64,000 bases of DNA, taken from NCBI RefSeq assembly GCF_014639275.1, contig NZ_BMFW01000012.1:37828-101827 (forward strand), read 5' to 3'. Shown in pieces: positions 27,616 through 36,494 of this stretch (position 1 is its first letter; each line of letters starts with the position of its first letter). A program made the position numbers and the translations under genes. Source of the DNA: Arthrobacter liuii. Its GTDB lineage: Bacteria; Actinomycetota; Actinomycetes; Actinomycetales; Micrococcaceae. The notes beneath the pieces were generated by a model that was given only the letters and a program-made list of their open reading frames with translations, had not been told where the DNA came from and did not search any database.

Positions 27616-29547
27616 TTAAACCCTGCGCAGGATTGCGGCGGCGATCTCGTCGGCGTCGCGGAGCGTGCGCTGGCCGCTGCGGTACGCGGGCCCGCCCTGT
27701 TGGCGAGCCTCGGCGGCGATCGCGGTGCCCCACTGGGTGGACGACAACTGCAGGCCCAGCACGAACAGGCCCTCGGTGACGGACCCGTTGGCGGCAACGG
27801 GGCGGTAGGGATGGGGCTCCACGTCCAGACCCGTGGACTGGACCGGCGCTCCTTCGGCGGTCATCATCAGCTTGGAGCGCACCAGCCCGTCGGACAGCAA
27901 CTGTTCCAGCACCGGCGAGTCATTGGCCGAGACCCGGTTGCCGGGGGCCAGGGCCTCCACCATGGTCCGGGCCGTCGCCGGCGGCCCGGAAACCCAGGGC
28001 GAGGAGGCAGTGAACATCGCTGCCTTCCGGTCCACCCGGAATTTCGGGTCCGGCCCAACAAAGCTGACCACCCCGGCCCTTGCCAGCGCGGCGAGCTGTT
28101 CGGACCGGAGCGCCGGCGGTCCGCTGGCCAGGCCTTCTACAAACGACTCAAACCAGCCGCGCAGGCCGGCGACCCACGACTCATCGGTGATGCCGCCGTC
28201 GGCCACTGCTGTCTTCAGGACGGCGCGACCGTGGTGCAGTGCCGCAATGGCCATCTTGACCGGATCGTCCTCGCCCAGGGCCGAGCGCCGTGCATCATCA
28301 AGCAGGAACTCCACCACAGCGGCATCATGCTCGTTGCGCGTGGCGAAGGAACGGCCGGCCAGCGGAGCCGCCAGGCCCGGCAAATCCAGGCGGTGCCGGG
28401 GACCGACGTGCACGGCCAGGACGCTCTCAACGCTGTCTTCCCAGTTCGCCGCGCTGTGCGCGTGCGGCTGCAGGGCCTCCTCCAGCGCTGCGAGGAACGC
28501 CTCTGCATCGGGCACCGCGCCGGGCTGCGAGCGCACCAGCGTTGAATAGTAGGCCCAGAGGGCGTCGCGCTGCAGCAACGGCCAGAGGTCATGGTCGAAC
28601 GCTGGCCGGATTCCTGCCTTGGCCAGCCGCCCGATGGCCGCCTCGGTGAGGTAGCGGAGCGTAATGGACGAGGCGTAGTAGCCGTTCAGCGCAGCTTTTG
28701 CCCGGTAGGGTGTCCCGCGCCGGGACGCCGCGATGATCAGGGGCTCCTGGCCGGAGGGTTCGTAATCGAGGCGGCTGTTGGTGGACACGAACTTCCCGCC
28801 CCGGCCTTCGGTGAGCTGGCCCATGGTGTCAAAGAAATTCAGGCCCATGCCGCGGACCAGGACCGGCTCGCCGGCGGGGATCCGGGACCAGTCCACGTCC
28901 GCGGGCGCAGCCGGGGGAAAGTAGTGCAGGCCCAGTTGCGCGGCCGAGGCCTGCAGATCACGCTGTTCCGGGTTCAACCGCGATGGGATGTGCCCCAGGG
29001 CCAGCACCACGGAGTTGGCCCTGAGGGTCACGCCGGTGCCCAGGCCGACGTCGAACATCCCGTCCCCCACGGGACGCACCGACACTGCCGACGTTTCGCG
29101 GAAGTCGATCGTGACGCCGTCGGGAGCCTTGTCCAGCAAGTCCTCAACCGTGCAGCGAAGGTAGCGTCCATAGAGGGCGCGGCTGGGGAAGTCGTTCGAC
29201 CCCAGCACCGCCAGCTCCGCCCGTTCATCGGCGGTGAGGGCGGGCAGGGGGTCCCGCTGCTGCCTCACCCGCCACTGGTCGAAGGTGGTGCCGGCAACCG
29301 GTGCGGGCAGCGACGGGTCCTCGGGAATCAGCGTGGGGTAGAAGGACTGGGTGTTCATGAGGAACAGCCGGGACTGGCCGGGCTGCCATACATGGCCGGG
29401 ACCTGCCGGGTAGGGGTCCACGACGTCGACCTGCAGCCGCACTGGGCCTTCCGCCGCGGCCGTGTGGGCGAGCAGCCGCTCCAGCACGCTGGTGCCGCGC
29501 GGGCCGCCGCCGATGATGACGGCCCGGTTGCTCTGCGATAATTCCAC
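27616..29547 (-). CDS. FAD/NAD(P)-binding protein (flavoprotein of unknown substrate)
   Basis: 643 residues if it starts at GTG 29547; the region further upstream is not GC3-coding and would run through the divergent peptidase promoter. The N-terminus has a dinucleotide-binding motif (VIIGGGPRGTSVLERLL), followed by DPYPAGPGHVW, a second nucleotide-binding region with SVVLALGHIPS and a GMGLNFFD motif. This architecture matches the large FAD-NAD(P)-binding (PF13454-like) proteins common in actinobacteria, often found near siderophore or amino-acid metabolism but with unknown substrates. It is divergent from the S9 peptidase. The start is tentative. Confidence 0.75.
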   Translation of the reverse strand: MELSQSNRAVIIGGGPRGTSVLERLLAHTAAAEGPVRLQVDVVDPYPAGPGHVWQPGQSRLFLMNTQSFYPTLIPEDPSLPAPVAGTTFDQWRVRQQRDPLPALTADERAELAVLGSNDFPSRALYGRYLRCTVEDLLDKAPDGVTIDFRETSAVSVRPVGDGMFDVGLGTGVTLRANSVVLALGHIPSRLNPEQRDLQASAAQLGLHYFPPAAPADVDWSRIPAGEPVLVRGMGLNFFDTMGQLTEGRGGKFVSTNSRLDYEPSGQEPLIIAASRRGTPYRAKAALNGYYASSITLRYLTEAAIGRLAKAGIRPAFDHDLWPLLQRDALWAYYSTLVRSQPGAVPDAEAFLAALEEALQPHAHSAANWEDSVESVLAVHVGPRHRLDLPGLAAPLAGRSFATRNEHDAAVVEFLLDDARRSALGEDDPVKMAIAALHHGRAVLKTAVADGGITDESWVAGLRGWFESFVEGLASGPPALRSEQLAALARAGVVSFVGPDPKFRVDRKAAMFTASSPWVSGPPATARTMVEALAPGNRVSANDSPVLEQLLSDGLVRSKLMMTAEGAPVQSTGLDVEPHPYRPVAANGSVTEGLFVLGLQLSSTQWGTAIAAEARQQGGPAYRSGQRTLRDADEIAAAILRRV

Positions 29548-29630
29548 GGCATCCAGCGTACGGGCTGAAAGCGGGGTGTGCGCTGCACGCTTGACTTGCC
29601 AGCCTTGGGGGATGTTGTTTGGATGGGCGC

Positions 29631-31889
29631 ATGACCACCACAGCAGCTGATCAAGCGTCCGTTCCCGGTCCCGGCCCGGACACCTCCGGCACCGCCTCCC
29701 AGGAAGCAGCACCGGAGCCCGTCGACGAAAATGTGTGGCTGGAGGACATCTACGGCGAGGAGCAGCTGGCCTGGGTCAAGGAGCAAAACTCCCGCACCGA
29801 GGACCTGCTGGAGGGCGGCGGCTATGCCGAACTAGAGGCCGCCATCCTGGAGGTCCTGGACTCCACAGACCGGATCGCCATGGTGGGAAAGCGCGGCGAC
29901 TGGTACTACAACTTCTGGAAGGACGGGCAGAATCCCAAAGGCCTGTGGCGGCGCACCACCTGGGAGAGCTACTGCACTGACTCCCCCCAATGGGACGTCC
30001 TGCTGGACATTGATGAGCTGTCCCGGACCGAGGGCCACGAGTGGGTGTTCCACGGCGCTACGTTCCTGCGCCCTGATGCCGGCGAGCCCTACCGGCTGGC
30101 GCTGCTTGCCCTCTCCCCCGACGGCGGCGATGCAAACCGCTACCGCGAGTTCGACGTCGAGGCACGCGGCTTTGTTGATCCCGCCCACGGTGGATTCGAC
30201 CTGCCGACGGCGAAGGGCAACGTGTCGTGGCTGGACGCGGATACGCTGCTGGTCGCCTCCACCGCGGACGGGTTGCCCAAGACGGCGTCCTCCTACGCCC
30301 GTACGGCGGTGACCCTCAAGCGCGGCAGTTCCCTGGCCACGGCACCACGCCTTTTTGAGGTGCCCGAAGACCACATGATGGCTCTGGTGGCGCACGATTC
30401 AACCCCCGGCTTCGAGCGGACCTTTGCCGTGGACTACATCGACTTCTTCAACCGCAGCAACTTTGTGTTGCAGGACGGTGGCTGGGTCCAGATCGATGTG
30501 CCCACCGACGTCAACGTCAGCGCCCACCGGGAATGGCTGCTCTTCCGGCCCCAGCAGGACTGGGTCCTGGACGGCATCACGTATCCATCCGGAGCCCTGC
30601 TCGCCGCCGGCTTCGAGGACTATCTCGCCGGCGTCCGGCGGCCCACCGTGCTGTTTACTCCCGATGCCCACACCTCCCTGCAGTCCTGGAGCTGGACCCG
30701 GAACTTCCTGCTGCTCAACCTGCTCAAGGACGTCTCCTCGGAGATCCGGGTGCTGGACCCGTCATGGGCCGCCGGCGGCGAGGAAGGCGGCTGGGCGGCC
30801 ACCACACTGGACGCCTGCCCGCCGCTGCACGACGTGAACGCTTACGCCGTGGACGACGAGGACGCAGGGCCGGCCGACGGCGGCGCCGGCGACGACTTCT
30901 GGCTGGTCGCCACCGGCTTCACTACCCCCACTACGCTGATGCGCGGCACCCTGGAACGGGCTCAGGCGGAGCAGGACGACGCCGGGACGTCCGGCGTGGT
31001 GAGCCGGCAGGCGACAGTCAAGGCCTCGCCGTCGTTCTTCGCCGACGGTGACTATGAGGTGGAGCAGCACTTCGCCGTGTCCGACGACGGCACCCGGGTC
31101 CCGTATTTCCAGGTGGCTCCGCGGGGCCTGGCTTTGGACGGGCAGAACCCCACCCAGCTTTCCGGCTACGGCGGGTTCGAAGTCTCGCGGACGCCCGCCT
31201 ACAGCGGCACGGTGGGCCGGGCATGGCTGGAGCGACGGACCCCGCACTCGGACGGAAGCGACGGGAAGGACCCGCACTCGCGCGGCGGAGTGTACGTTGT
31301 GGCGAACATCCGCGGCGGCGGCGAATACGGGCCTGCATGGCACCGCGCCGCGCTGAAGGAAAACCGGCACCGCGCCTACGAGGACTTTGCAGCCGTGGCC
31401 CGGGACCTGATTTCCCGCGGAGTCACTTCCCCGCGGCGGCTGGGCTGCGTGGGTGGCTCCAACGGCGGCCTCCTGGTGGGAAACATGCTCACCCGGTATC
31501 CGGAACTGTTCAGGGCCGTCTCCTGCGGGGTGCCCCTGCTGGACATGCGCCGCTACACCAAGCTTTCGGCCGGGCATTCGTGGATTGCCGAGTACGGTGA
31601 CCCGGACGTTCCCGAACAGTGGGAGTACATCAGGACCTTCTCGCCCTACCACCTGCTCAAGGACGCGGTGGAGTATCCGGAGACCTTCATCTGGACGGCA
31701 ACCTCGGACGACCGCGTGGGCCCGGTCCAGGCGCGGAAAATGGCGGCCCGGATGCTGGCCATGGGCATCCCCAACGTGTGGTTCCACGAAGCCCTTGAGG
31801 GCGGCCACGCCGGCGCCTCCGACAACCGGCAGGCCGCGGCGCTGCAGGCGCGCAGCCAGCACTTCCTGTGGAAGGCGCTGGCGGGCTGA
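29631..31889 (+). CDS. S9 family peptidase (prolyl oligopeptidase)
   Basis: 752 residues from ATG 29631, with a TTG alternative at 29619. An N-terminal seven-bladed beta-propeller (about 75-450) gates a C-terminal alpha/beta-hydrolase domain. The catalytic triad is visible: Ser610 in GGSNGG, Asp693 or Asp694 in TSDDRVGP and His726 in EGGHAG. No signal peptide, so it is cytosolic and should cleave short peptides after proline or a related residue. The GNAT gene starts six bases after its stop, suggesting a shared transcript. Confidence 0.9.
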   Translation: MTTTAADQASVPGPGPDTSGTASQEAAPEPVDENVWLEDIYGEEQLAWVKEQNSRTEDLLEGGGYAELEAAILEVLDSTDRIAMVGKRGDWYYNFWKDGQNPKGLWRRTTWESYCTDSPQWDVLLDIDELSRTEGHEWVFHGATFLRPDAGEPYRLALLALSPDGGDANRYREFDVEARGFVDPAHGGFDLPTAKGNVSWLDADTLLVASTADGLPKTASSYARTAVTLKRGSSLATAPRLFEVPEDHMMALVAHDSTPGFERTFAVDYIDFFNRSNFVLQDGGWVQIDVPTDVNVSAHREWLLFRPQQDWVLDGITYPSGALLAAGFEDYLAGVRRPTVLFTPDAHTSLQSWSWTRNFLLLNLLKDVSSEIRVLDPSWAAGGEEGGWAATTLDACPPLHDVNAYAVDDEDAGPADGGAGDDFWLVATGFTTPTTLMRGTLERAQAEQDDAGTSGVVSRQATVKASPSFFADGDYEVEQHFAVSDDGTRVPYFQVAPRGLALDGQNPTQLSGYGGFEVSRTPAYSGTVGRAWLERRTPHSDGSDGKDPHSRGGVYVVANIRGGGEYGPAWHRAALKENRHRAYEDFAAVARDLISRGVTSPRRLGCVGGSNGGLLVGNMLTRYPELFRAVSCGVPLLDMRRYTKLSAGHSWIAEYGDPDVPEQWEYIRTFSPYHLLKDAVEYPETFIWTATSDDRVGPVQARKMAARMLAMGIPNVWFHEALEGGHAGASDNRQAAALQARSQHFLWKALAG

Positions 31890-31894
31890 CCTCG

Positions 31895-32419
31895 ATGGCA
31901 CCCGGGTTGGTGGTCAGGAGGGCAGGCGCAGGCGACATTGATCGGCTGGCCCACGTGCACGTCCGCTGCTGGCAGGAGACCTATCGGGGGATGTTGTCCG
32001 ACGGGTTCCTGGCCGCCGCGGATCCGGCGGACCGGCTACGGCTCTGGCGGCACCTGCTGGACCGCCCCGAACCCGCCGATGCGTGGGTGGCGTGCGACGG
32101 CGGGACGGTAGTTGGGTTCGCGGGTGCGCGCGTGCTGCCTGCTCCCGGTTCCCCGGAAGGGCACCCGCCGCCGGCTTCCGGAGACCTTGAGTTGTGGGGC
32201 CTGTACCTGCTGGCGTCGCACCAGGGCCTTGGCCTGGGCGGCCGGTTGCTCGCCGCAGCCCTTGGCACCAATGCGGCAAGCCTGTGGGTGGCAGCGGGCA
32301 ACACCCGGGCCATCGGTTTCTACCGCCGTTTCGGCTTTGAACCCGACGGCGCCGAGGACGTCCTGCCAGACTGGGAGGACCTGCCGGAAATCCGGATGGT
32401 CCGCCCGGTGCAGAGCTGA
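31895..32419 (+). CDS. GNAT-family N-acetyltransferase
   Basis: 174 residues from ATG 31895, six bases past the peptidase stop. The GNAT fold is readable: N-terminal VVRRAGAGDIDRLAHVHVRCW, acetyl-CoA loop SHQGLGLGGRLLAAAL (motif A, QGxGxGxxL type) near 110-125 and the C-terminal AGNTRAIGFYRRFGFE (motif B). It transfers acetyl from acetyl-CoA to an amine. The substrate is not predictable. Probably co-transcribed with the peptidase. Confidence 0.85.
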   Translation: MAPGLVVRRAGAGDIDRLAHVHVRCWQETYRGMLSDGFLAAADPADRLRLWRHLLDRPEPADAWVACDGGTVVGFAGARVLPAPGSPEGHPPPASGDLELWGLYLLASHQGLGLGGRLLAAALGTNAASLWVAAGNTRAIGFYRRFGFEPDGAEDVLPDWEDLPEIRMVRPVQS

Positions 32420-32526
32420 GCGCAAGCGCCGCGGACCACGTCCGCCGGCCTGAACAACCTGTGGCGGGCACGTTTTGCACTGCATGGCAGGATCTGCGTA
32501 TCCTTGGTGGGCTAGGAATAGCACCT

Positions 32527-32615
32527 GGAGACGTGCCAGAGCGGCCGAATGGACTTCACTGCTAATGAAGGGTCGGGGTTAAACTCGACCGGGGGTTCAA
32601 ATCCCCCCGTCTCCG
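32527..32615 (+). tRNA. tRNA-Ser (anticodon GCU)
   Basis: 89-nt class II tRNA. Acceptor GGAGACG pairs with CGTCTCC, and the T-loop is GGTTCAAATCC. The anticodon loop CTGCTAA (32559-32565) has GCT at 32561-32563. No CCA is encoded. Confidence 0.95.
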
Positions 32616-32620
32616 CGTTT

Positions 32621-32648
32621 GGCCCCGGTCCTCGGACCGGGGCCTTTT
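32621..32648 (+). terminator. terminator after tRNA-Ser(GCU)
   Basis: GGCCCCGGTCC and GGACCGGGGCC arms with a short loop, then TTTT. Confidence 0.85.
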
Positions 32649-32733
32649 GCGTCCCCCGGAGCAGGGCGGAACGCGCTGTCCAACAATCGGACGCGGAGGG
32701 CGCCGGCCGTTTCCGTGGTGGCAGGATTAGCGC

Positions 32734-34215
32734 ATGGCCGCACGCAGCACATCAGACCGACCGGAAGGTATCCGGACGGCGTGGAATCCACGCCTGGCAC
32801 TCCTGGTGGCGGCAACATTCTTCATGGAATTCCTGGACGGCACGGTCCTCACCACGGCAATTCCCAGCATTTCGGCGGACTTCGCCGTTCCCGCCGCAGA
32901 CGTCAACATCACCATGACGGCGTACCTGCTGACCGTAGCCATCGGGATTCCCATCAGCGGTTGGCTGGCAGAGCGGTTCGGCGCCAGGCGGATCTTCTGT
33001 AGAGCCATCGCCGTGTTCACCCTCGCCTCCCTGGCCTGCGCCTTCAGCCAGGACCTGGCCACGCTGACCCTGAGCCGCATCGCCCAGGGCGCCGGCGGGG
33101 CCATGATGGTCCCGGTGGGAACCCTGGTGGTCCTGCGGGGCACCCCGAAGTCCGAGTTGTTGCGTGCCACCGCGTTCCTGGTGTGGCCGGGGCTCCTGGC
33201 ACCGGTCCTCGCACCACTGGTGGGCGGGGCGCTCACCACGTACCTGTCGTGGCACTGGATCTTCCTGGTGAACATTCCCCTTGGCGCCGCTGCATTTGTG
33301 GCTGCCCTGCGCCTGGTTCCTGCGGCACCAGGGGATCGCGGCAGGCGGTTGGACTGGCCCGGGATGGCGCTGACCACCGTCGGAGTGGGTGCGCTGGTGG
33401 CCGGCCTGGAGCTGGCCAGCAGCCACCCGGAGCTGCCCTGGGCCGGGATAAGCGCCCTTGCCGGGGTCGCCGCGCTCACCGGCGCCGTGCTCTGGATGCG
33501 CCGGACTCCCCATCCATTGTTCAACCTGCAGGTCTTCCGCACCAGGACGTTCCGGGCCATGGCCACGGGCGGATTCGTGTACCGGGTCACCATCAGTTCC
33601 GTCCCGTTCCTGCTGCCGCTGATGTTCCAGGCCGGGTTCGGCTGGTCACCGCTGCACGCGGGCGCCCTGGTGGCAGCAGTGTTCATCGGAAACATCGGGA
33701 TCAAGCCGGCCACCACGCCGCTGATCAGGAAGTTTGGCTTCAAGGCCGTGCTGGTTTTCGCCTCGCTGGCATCGGCGGTCACGTTCGCCCTCTGTGCACT
33801 CCTGACACCGGAGACGCCCGAAGCCTTGATGGTTGTGCTGCTGGTATGCAGCGGCGCCTTCCGCTCCATCGGGTTTTCGGCCTACGCCTCCGTCCAGTAT
33901 TCGGACATCCCGCCCGCGCAACTGACATCAGCCAACACGGTTTCCGCAACGCTGGTGCAACTCGGCACGGGCTCCGGCATTGCGATCGCAGCCCTGCTGA
34001 TCCGGACCTTCGACGGGCTGGCCTCAGGACCGCAGGATCCCGCCGCGCCCTTCCGCGGCGCCTTCCTGGCGATGGCCGTCCTGATGCTGGCCAGCACCGT
34101 GGACAGCATCCTGCTCCCCCGGCATGCCGGGGCTGCGGTCAGCCGGCCTGGGCCAGAACCAGTGGAAGGACGGCTCCCGCCCCGGCCTGCCGAAGGGCCC
34201 GCCCCGCGACGGTAA
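32734..34215 (+). CDS. MFS multidrug exporter, DHA2 (EmrB/MdtD-like) type
   Basis: 493 residues with 12-14 hydrophobic helices. Signatures of the drug:H+ antiporter-2 family include FFMEFLDGTVLTTAIPSI in helix 1 (motif D1-like) and GWLAERFGARRIF between helices 2 and 3 (motif A). RIAQGAGGAMMVPVG and PVLAPLVGGALTTYLSWHWIFLVN match motifs B and C. It likely exports small hydrophobic compounds by proton antiport. The last 77 bp, coding for a Pro/Arg-rich tail, overlap the 3' end of the convergent recQ-like gene. Confidence 0.88.
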   Translation: MAARSTSDRPEGIRTAWNPRLALLVAATFFMEFLDGTVLTTAIPSISADFAVPAADVNITMTAYLLTVAIGIPISGWLAERFGARRIFCRAIAVFTLASLACAFSQDLATLTLSRIAQGAGGAMMVPVGTLVVLRGTPKSELLRATAFLVWPGLLAPVLAPLVGGALTTYLSWHWIFLVNIPLGAAAFVAALRLVPAAPGDRGRRLDWPGMALTTVGVGALVAGLELASSHPELPWAGISALAGVAALTGAVLWMRRTPHPLFNLQVFRTRTFRAMATGGFVYRVTISSVPFLLPLMFQAGFGWSPLHAGALVAAVFIGNIGIKPATTPLIRKFGFKAVLVFASLASAVTFALCALLTPETPEALMVVLLVCSGAFRSIGFSAYASVQYSDIPPAQLTSANTVSATLVQLGTGSGIAIAALLIRTFDGLASGPQDPAAPFRGAFLAMAVLMLASTVDSILLPRHAGAAVSRPGPEPVEGRLPPRPAEGPAPRR

Positions 34216-36343
34216 GGGTCCACCTGCTGTCTGCGAGGTCGTCGATCAGCATCACTGCCTGGCCCTGGGCAGGCTGCAGGGCCGCTTCGAGCTCCGGGCC
34301 CACCACCAACCGGTCCCACACTCCCGCGAGCCGGTACGCACTGTTGCCGCCGCGGCCGCCCGTGGGACCGCCGTGCGCCGGCTGCAGCTCGCCAAGGTAG
34401 GGAATGCGCCCGATATCGGAGATCCCCCTGGCAAGCGAACCCACTAACTGTGGTTTGCTCCGGGACGGCACCCCCACGATGGCGGCCGGCCTGCCTGCCC
34501 CGCTCCACCCTGGGTTCCGGGCGTCACCCGTACCCCATTCGCGCAGGACCTGCACGCACGCCTGCAGCATGCCAGGATCCACGGGCCGGTCCTCCGCGCC
34601 AGCTGCAAACAGCTCCCGCAAGGCACCGCCCCACCCCAGGTCCGTCAGCCGGGCCAGGACCCGTCCCTCCGAGAGGCCTTCGCCCGGCTTGAGCTTCCCC
34701 TTCACGGGAACCCCCAACCGGTCCATGCCGCTGGGCCACTGAAGACGCGGTTCCAGGACCCCGCCCGCCCTGCTCAGGGTCTGGCTGGCAGCAGCTGTGG
34801 CGTCTGCAGCCACGTCCCCCGGAAACCACTGGCCTGCGCAGTTGTCACACCTCCCACAGGGACGGGCTGTCTCATCGTCCAGCACCGAGGTGATGTACTC
34901 CATCCGGCATCCCGCGGTGTCCTGGTAGATCACCATGGAATCCTGCTCGTCCACGCGTGCCTCGGCAATCCGGCGGTAACGCTCCGCGTCGTAGGCCCAC
35001 GGCTGGCCGGTGGACCGCCAGCCCCCGCCGACCCGTTCCACGGCCCCGTCCACGGACAACACCTTCAGCAGCAGCTCAAGCGGTGTGCGGCGAAGGTCCA
35101 CCCTGGCTTCCAGGGCCACCGTTGACAACGCCGTTCCGGCCTCGGCCAACGCAGTCAGCACGGCCCCTGCCTTCTCCTCCGAGGGCATGGACGCGGTGGC
35201 GAAGTACTGCCAGATCTCGCGGTCCTCGGCGCCGGGCAACAGGAGGACGTCGGCGTTGGCGGCGCCACGGCCGGCGCGGCCCACCTGCTGGTAGTAGGCC
35301 ACCGGCGACGACGGCGCACCGAGATGGACAACGAAGCCAAGATCGGGCTTGTCGAAGCCCATTCCCAGTGCGGAGGTGGCTACCAGCGCCTTGACCTGGT
35401 TGTCTTTGAGCAATTGCTCGGCCCTTTCCCGGTCAGCTGGGTCGGTCCGCCCGGTGTAGGCCAGCACGTTGTGGCCTGCCTCAGCCAGCAGCCGGGCGGT
35501 ATCCTCGGCCGCTGAAACAGTCAGGGTGTAGATGATCCCGCTGCCGGGAAGGTCGGCCAGGTGGGTCAACAGCCACCCCAGCCGCTCCTTCGAATCAGCC
35601 AGCGGCAACACGCCCAGCCGAAGCGAGTCGCGGCCCAGGGAACCACGGATGGTCAGGACCCCCTCGCCGAGCTGCTCTTCGATGTCGTGCACCACCCGCG
35701 AGTTGGCCGTGGCAGTGGTGGCCAGGACCGGCACCGTCTCCGGAAGGCGCGTGATGAGGTCCGCGATCCTGCGGTAGTCAGGCCGGAAGTCGTGGCCCCA
35801 GTCAGAGATGCAGTGGGCCTCATCGATGACCAGCAGCCCAGTCCGGCGGAGAAGTTCGGGCAGCTGGGTCTCCCGGAAAGTGGGATTGGTCAGCCGTTCC
35901 GGGGAAACCAGGAGGACATCCACTTCATCGGCGGCCAACTGCTCACGGACTGTGTCCCACTCGAGCTGGTTGGCGGAGTTGATGGCGACGGCGCGGACCC
36001 CGGCGCGGGCAGCGGCCGCCACCTGGTCCCGCATCAGGGCAAGCAGCGGCGAGACGATCAGCGTGGGGCCGGCGCCCCGGCGGCGCAGCAGCAGCGATGC
36101 CACGAAGTACACGGCAGACTTGCCCCAGCCGGTGCGCTGGACCACCAAAGCCCGCCGCCCGCCGTCGACCAATGCCTCGATGGCTTCAAACTGCCCGTCG
36201 TGGAAGACGGCGGCGGCGTTCCCCACCAGGCCGCGAAGGACCTCGAGTGCCTCGGCGTGCGTGGCGGTCGCCGGCGCCTGCGCGCTTGCCGTGTCTGCAA
36301 CGGCGGTAGCGGAATTTGTGGACGTGTACTGGTTTTGGGCCAT
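34139..36343 (-). CDS. RecQ-family DNA helicase with phosphoribosyltransferase-like C-terminus
   Basis: 734 residues from ATG 36343; an ATG at 36379 gives an unneeded extension. The SF2 helicase core has motif I TGWGKS (71-76), DEAH (174-177) with CISDWGHDFRPDY, then a C-lobe with ATSALGMGFDKPD and QQVGRAGRG. A Cys4 zinc site follows (TAGCRMEY, then CGRCDNC). The last 45 residues contain LIDDLADSRWTLTVAGRAL, a PRPP-binding-loop motif as in ComF-type phosphoribosyltransferases. It should unwind DNA in repair. The role of the tail is unknown, though similar tails occur in other actinobacterial RecQ proteins. It overlaps the MFS gene. Confidence 0.88.
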   Translation of the reverse strand: MAQNQYTSTNSATAVADTASAQAPATATHAEALEVLRGLVGNAAAVFHDGQFEAIEALVDGGRRALVVQRTGWGKSAVYFVASLLLRRRGAGPTLIVSPLLALMRDQVAAAARAGVRAVAINSANQLEWDTVREQLAADEVDVLLVSPERLTNPTFRETQLPELLRRTGLLVIDEAHCISDWGHDFRPDYRRIADLITRLPETVPVLATTATANSRVVHDIEEQLGEGVLTIRGSLGRDSLRLGVLPLADSKERLGWLLTHLADLPGSGIIYTLTVSAAEDTARLLAEAGHNVLAYTGRTDPADRERAEQLLKDNQVKALVATSALGMGFDKPDLGFVVHLGAPSSPVAYYQQVGRAGRGAANADVLLLPGAEDREIWQYFATASMPSEEKAGAVLTALAEAGTALSTVALEARVDLRRTPLELLLKVLSVDGAVERVGGGWRSTGQPWAYDAERYRRIAEARVDEQDSMVIYQDTAGCRMEYITSVLDDETARPCGRCDNCAGQWFPGDVAADATAAASQTLSRAGGVLEPRLQWPSGMDRLGVPVKGKLKPGEGLSEGRVLARLTDLGWGGALRELFAAGAEDRPVDPGMLQACVQVLREWGTGDARNPGWSGAGRPAAIVGVPSRSKPQLVGSLARGISDIGRIPYLGELQPAHGGPTGGRGGNSAYRLAGVWDRLVVGPELEAALQPAQGQAVMLIDDLADSRWTLTVAGRALRQAGAGAVLPLVLAQAG

Positions 36344-36494
36344 TGGTTCAGTATCCCAGCACCCTCCGACATGCTGCACGGCGCAGGGCTGCTATGTGGA
36401 AACCGTCCCAACGCCCGCTGCAAAGCCCCGGCTGTTACGAAAGTGCTCCCCAAACCGCCTTGGCCGCGGGCGCCGCCCACGTAAGATAAAGCCC

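Noticed and set aside
34150..34215. Repeat-like GPEPVEGR tail of the MFS protein as a mobile palindrome
   Set aside because: Looked like known intragenic repeats, but no second copy or stem was found in this window.
35808..36494. N-terminal extension of phosphomannomutase
   Set aside because: It is antisense to the recQ gene; GTG 36495 yields the standard start of the family.
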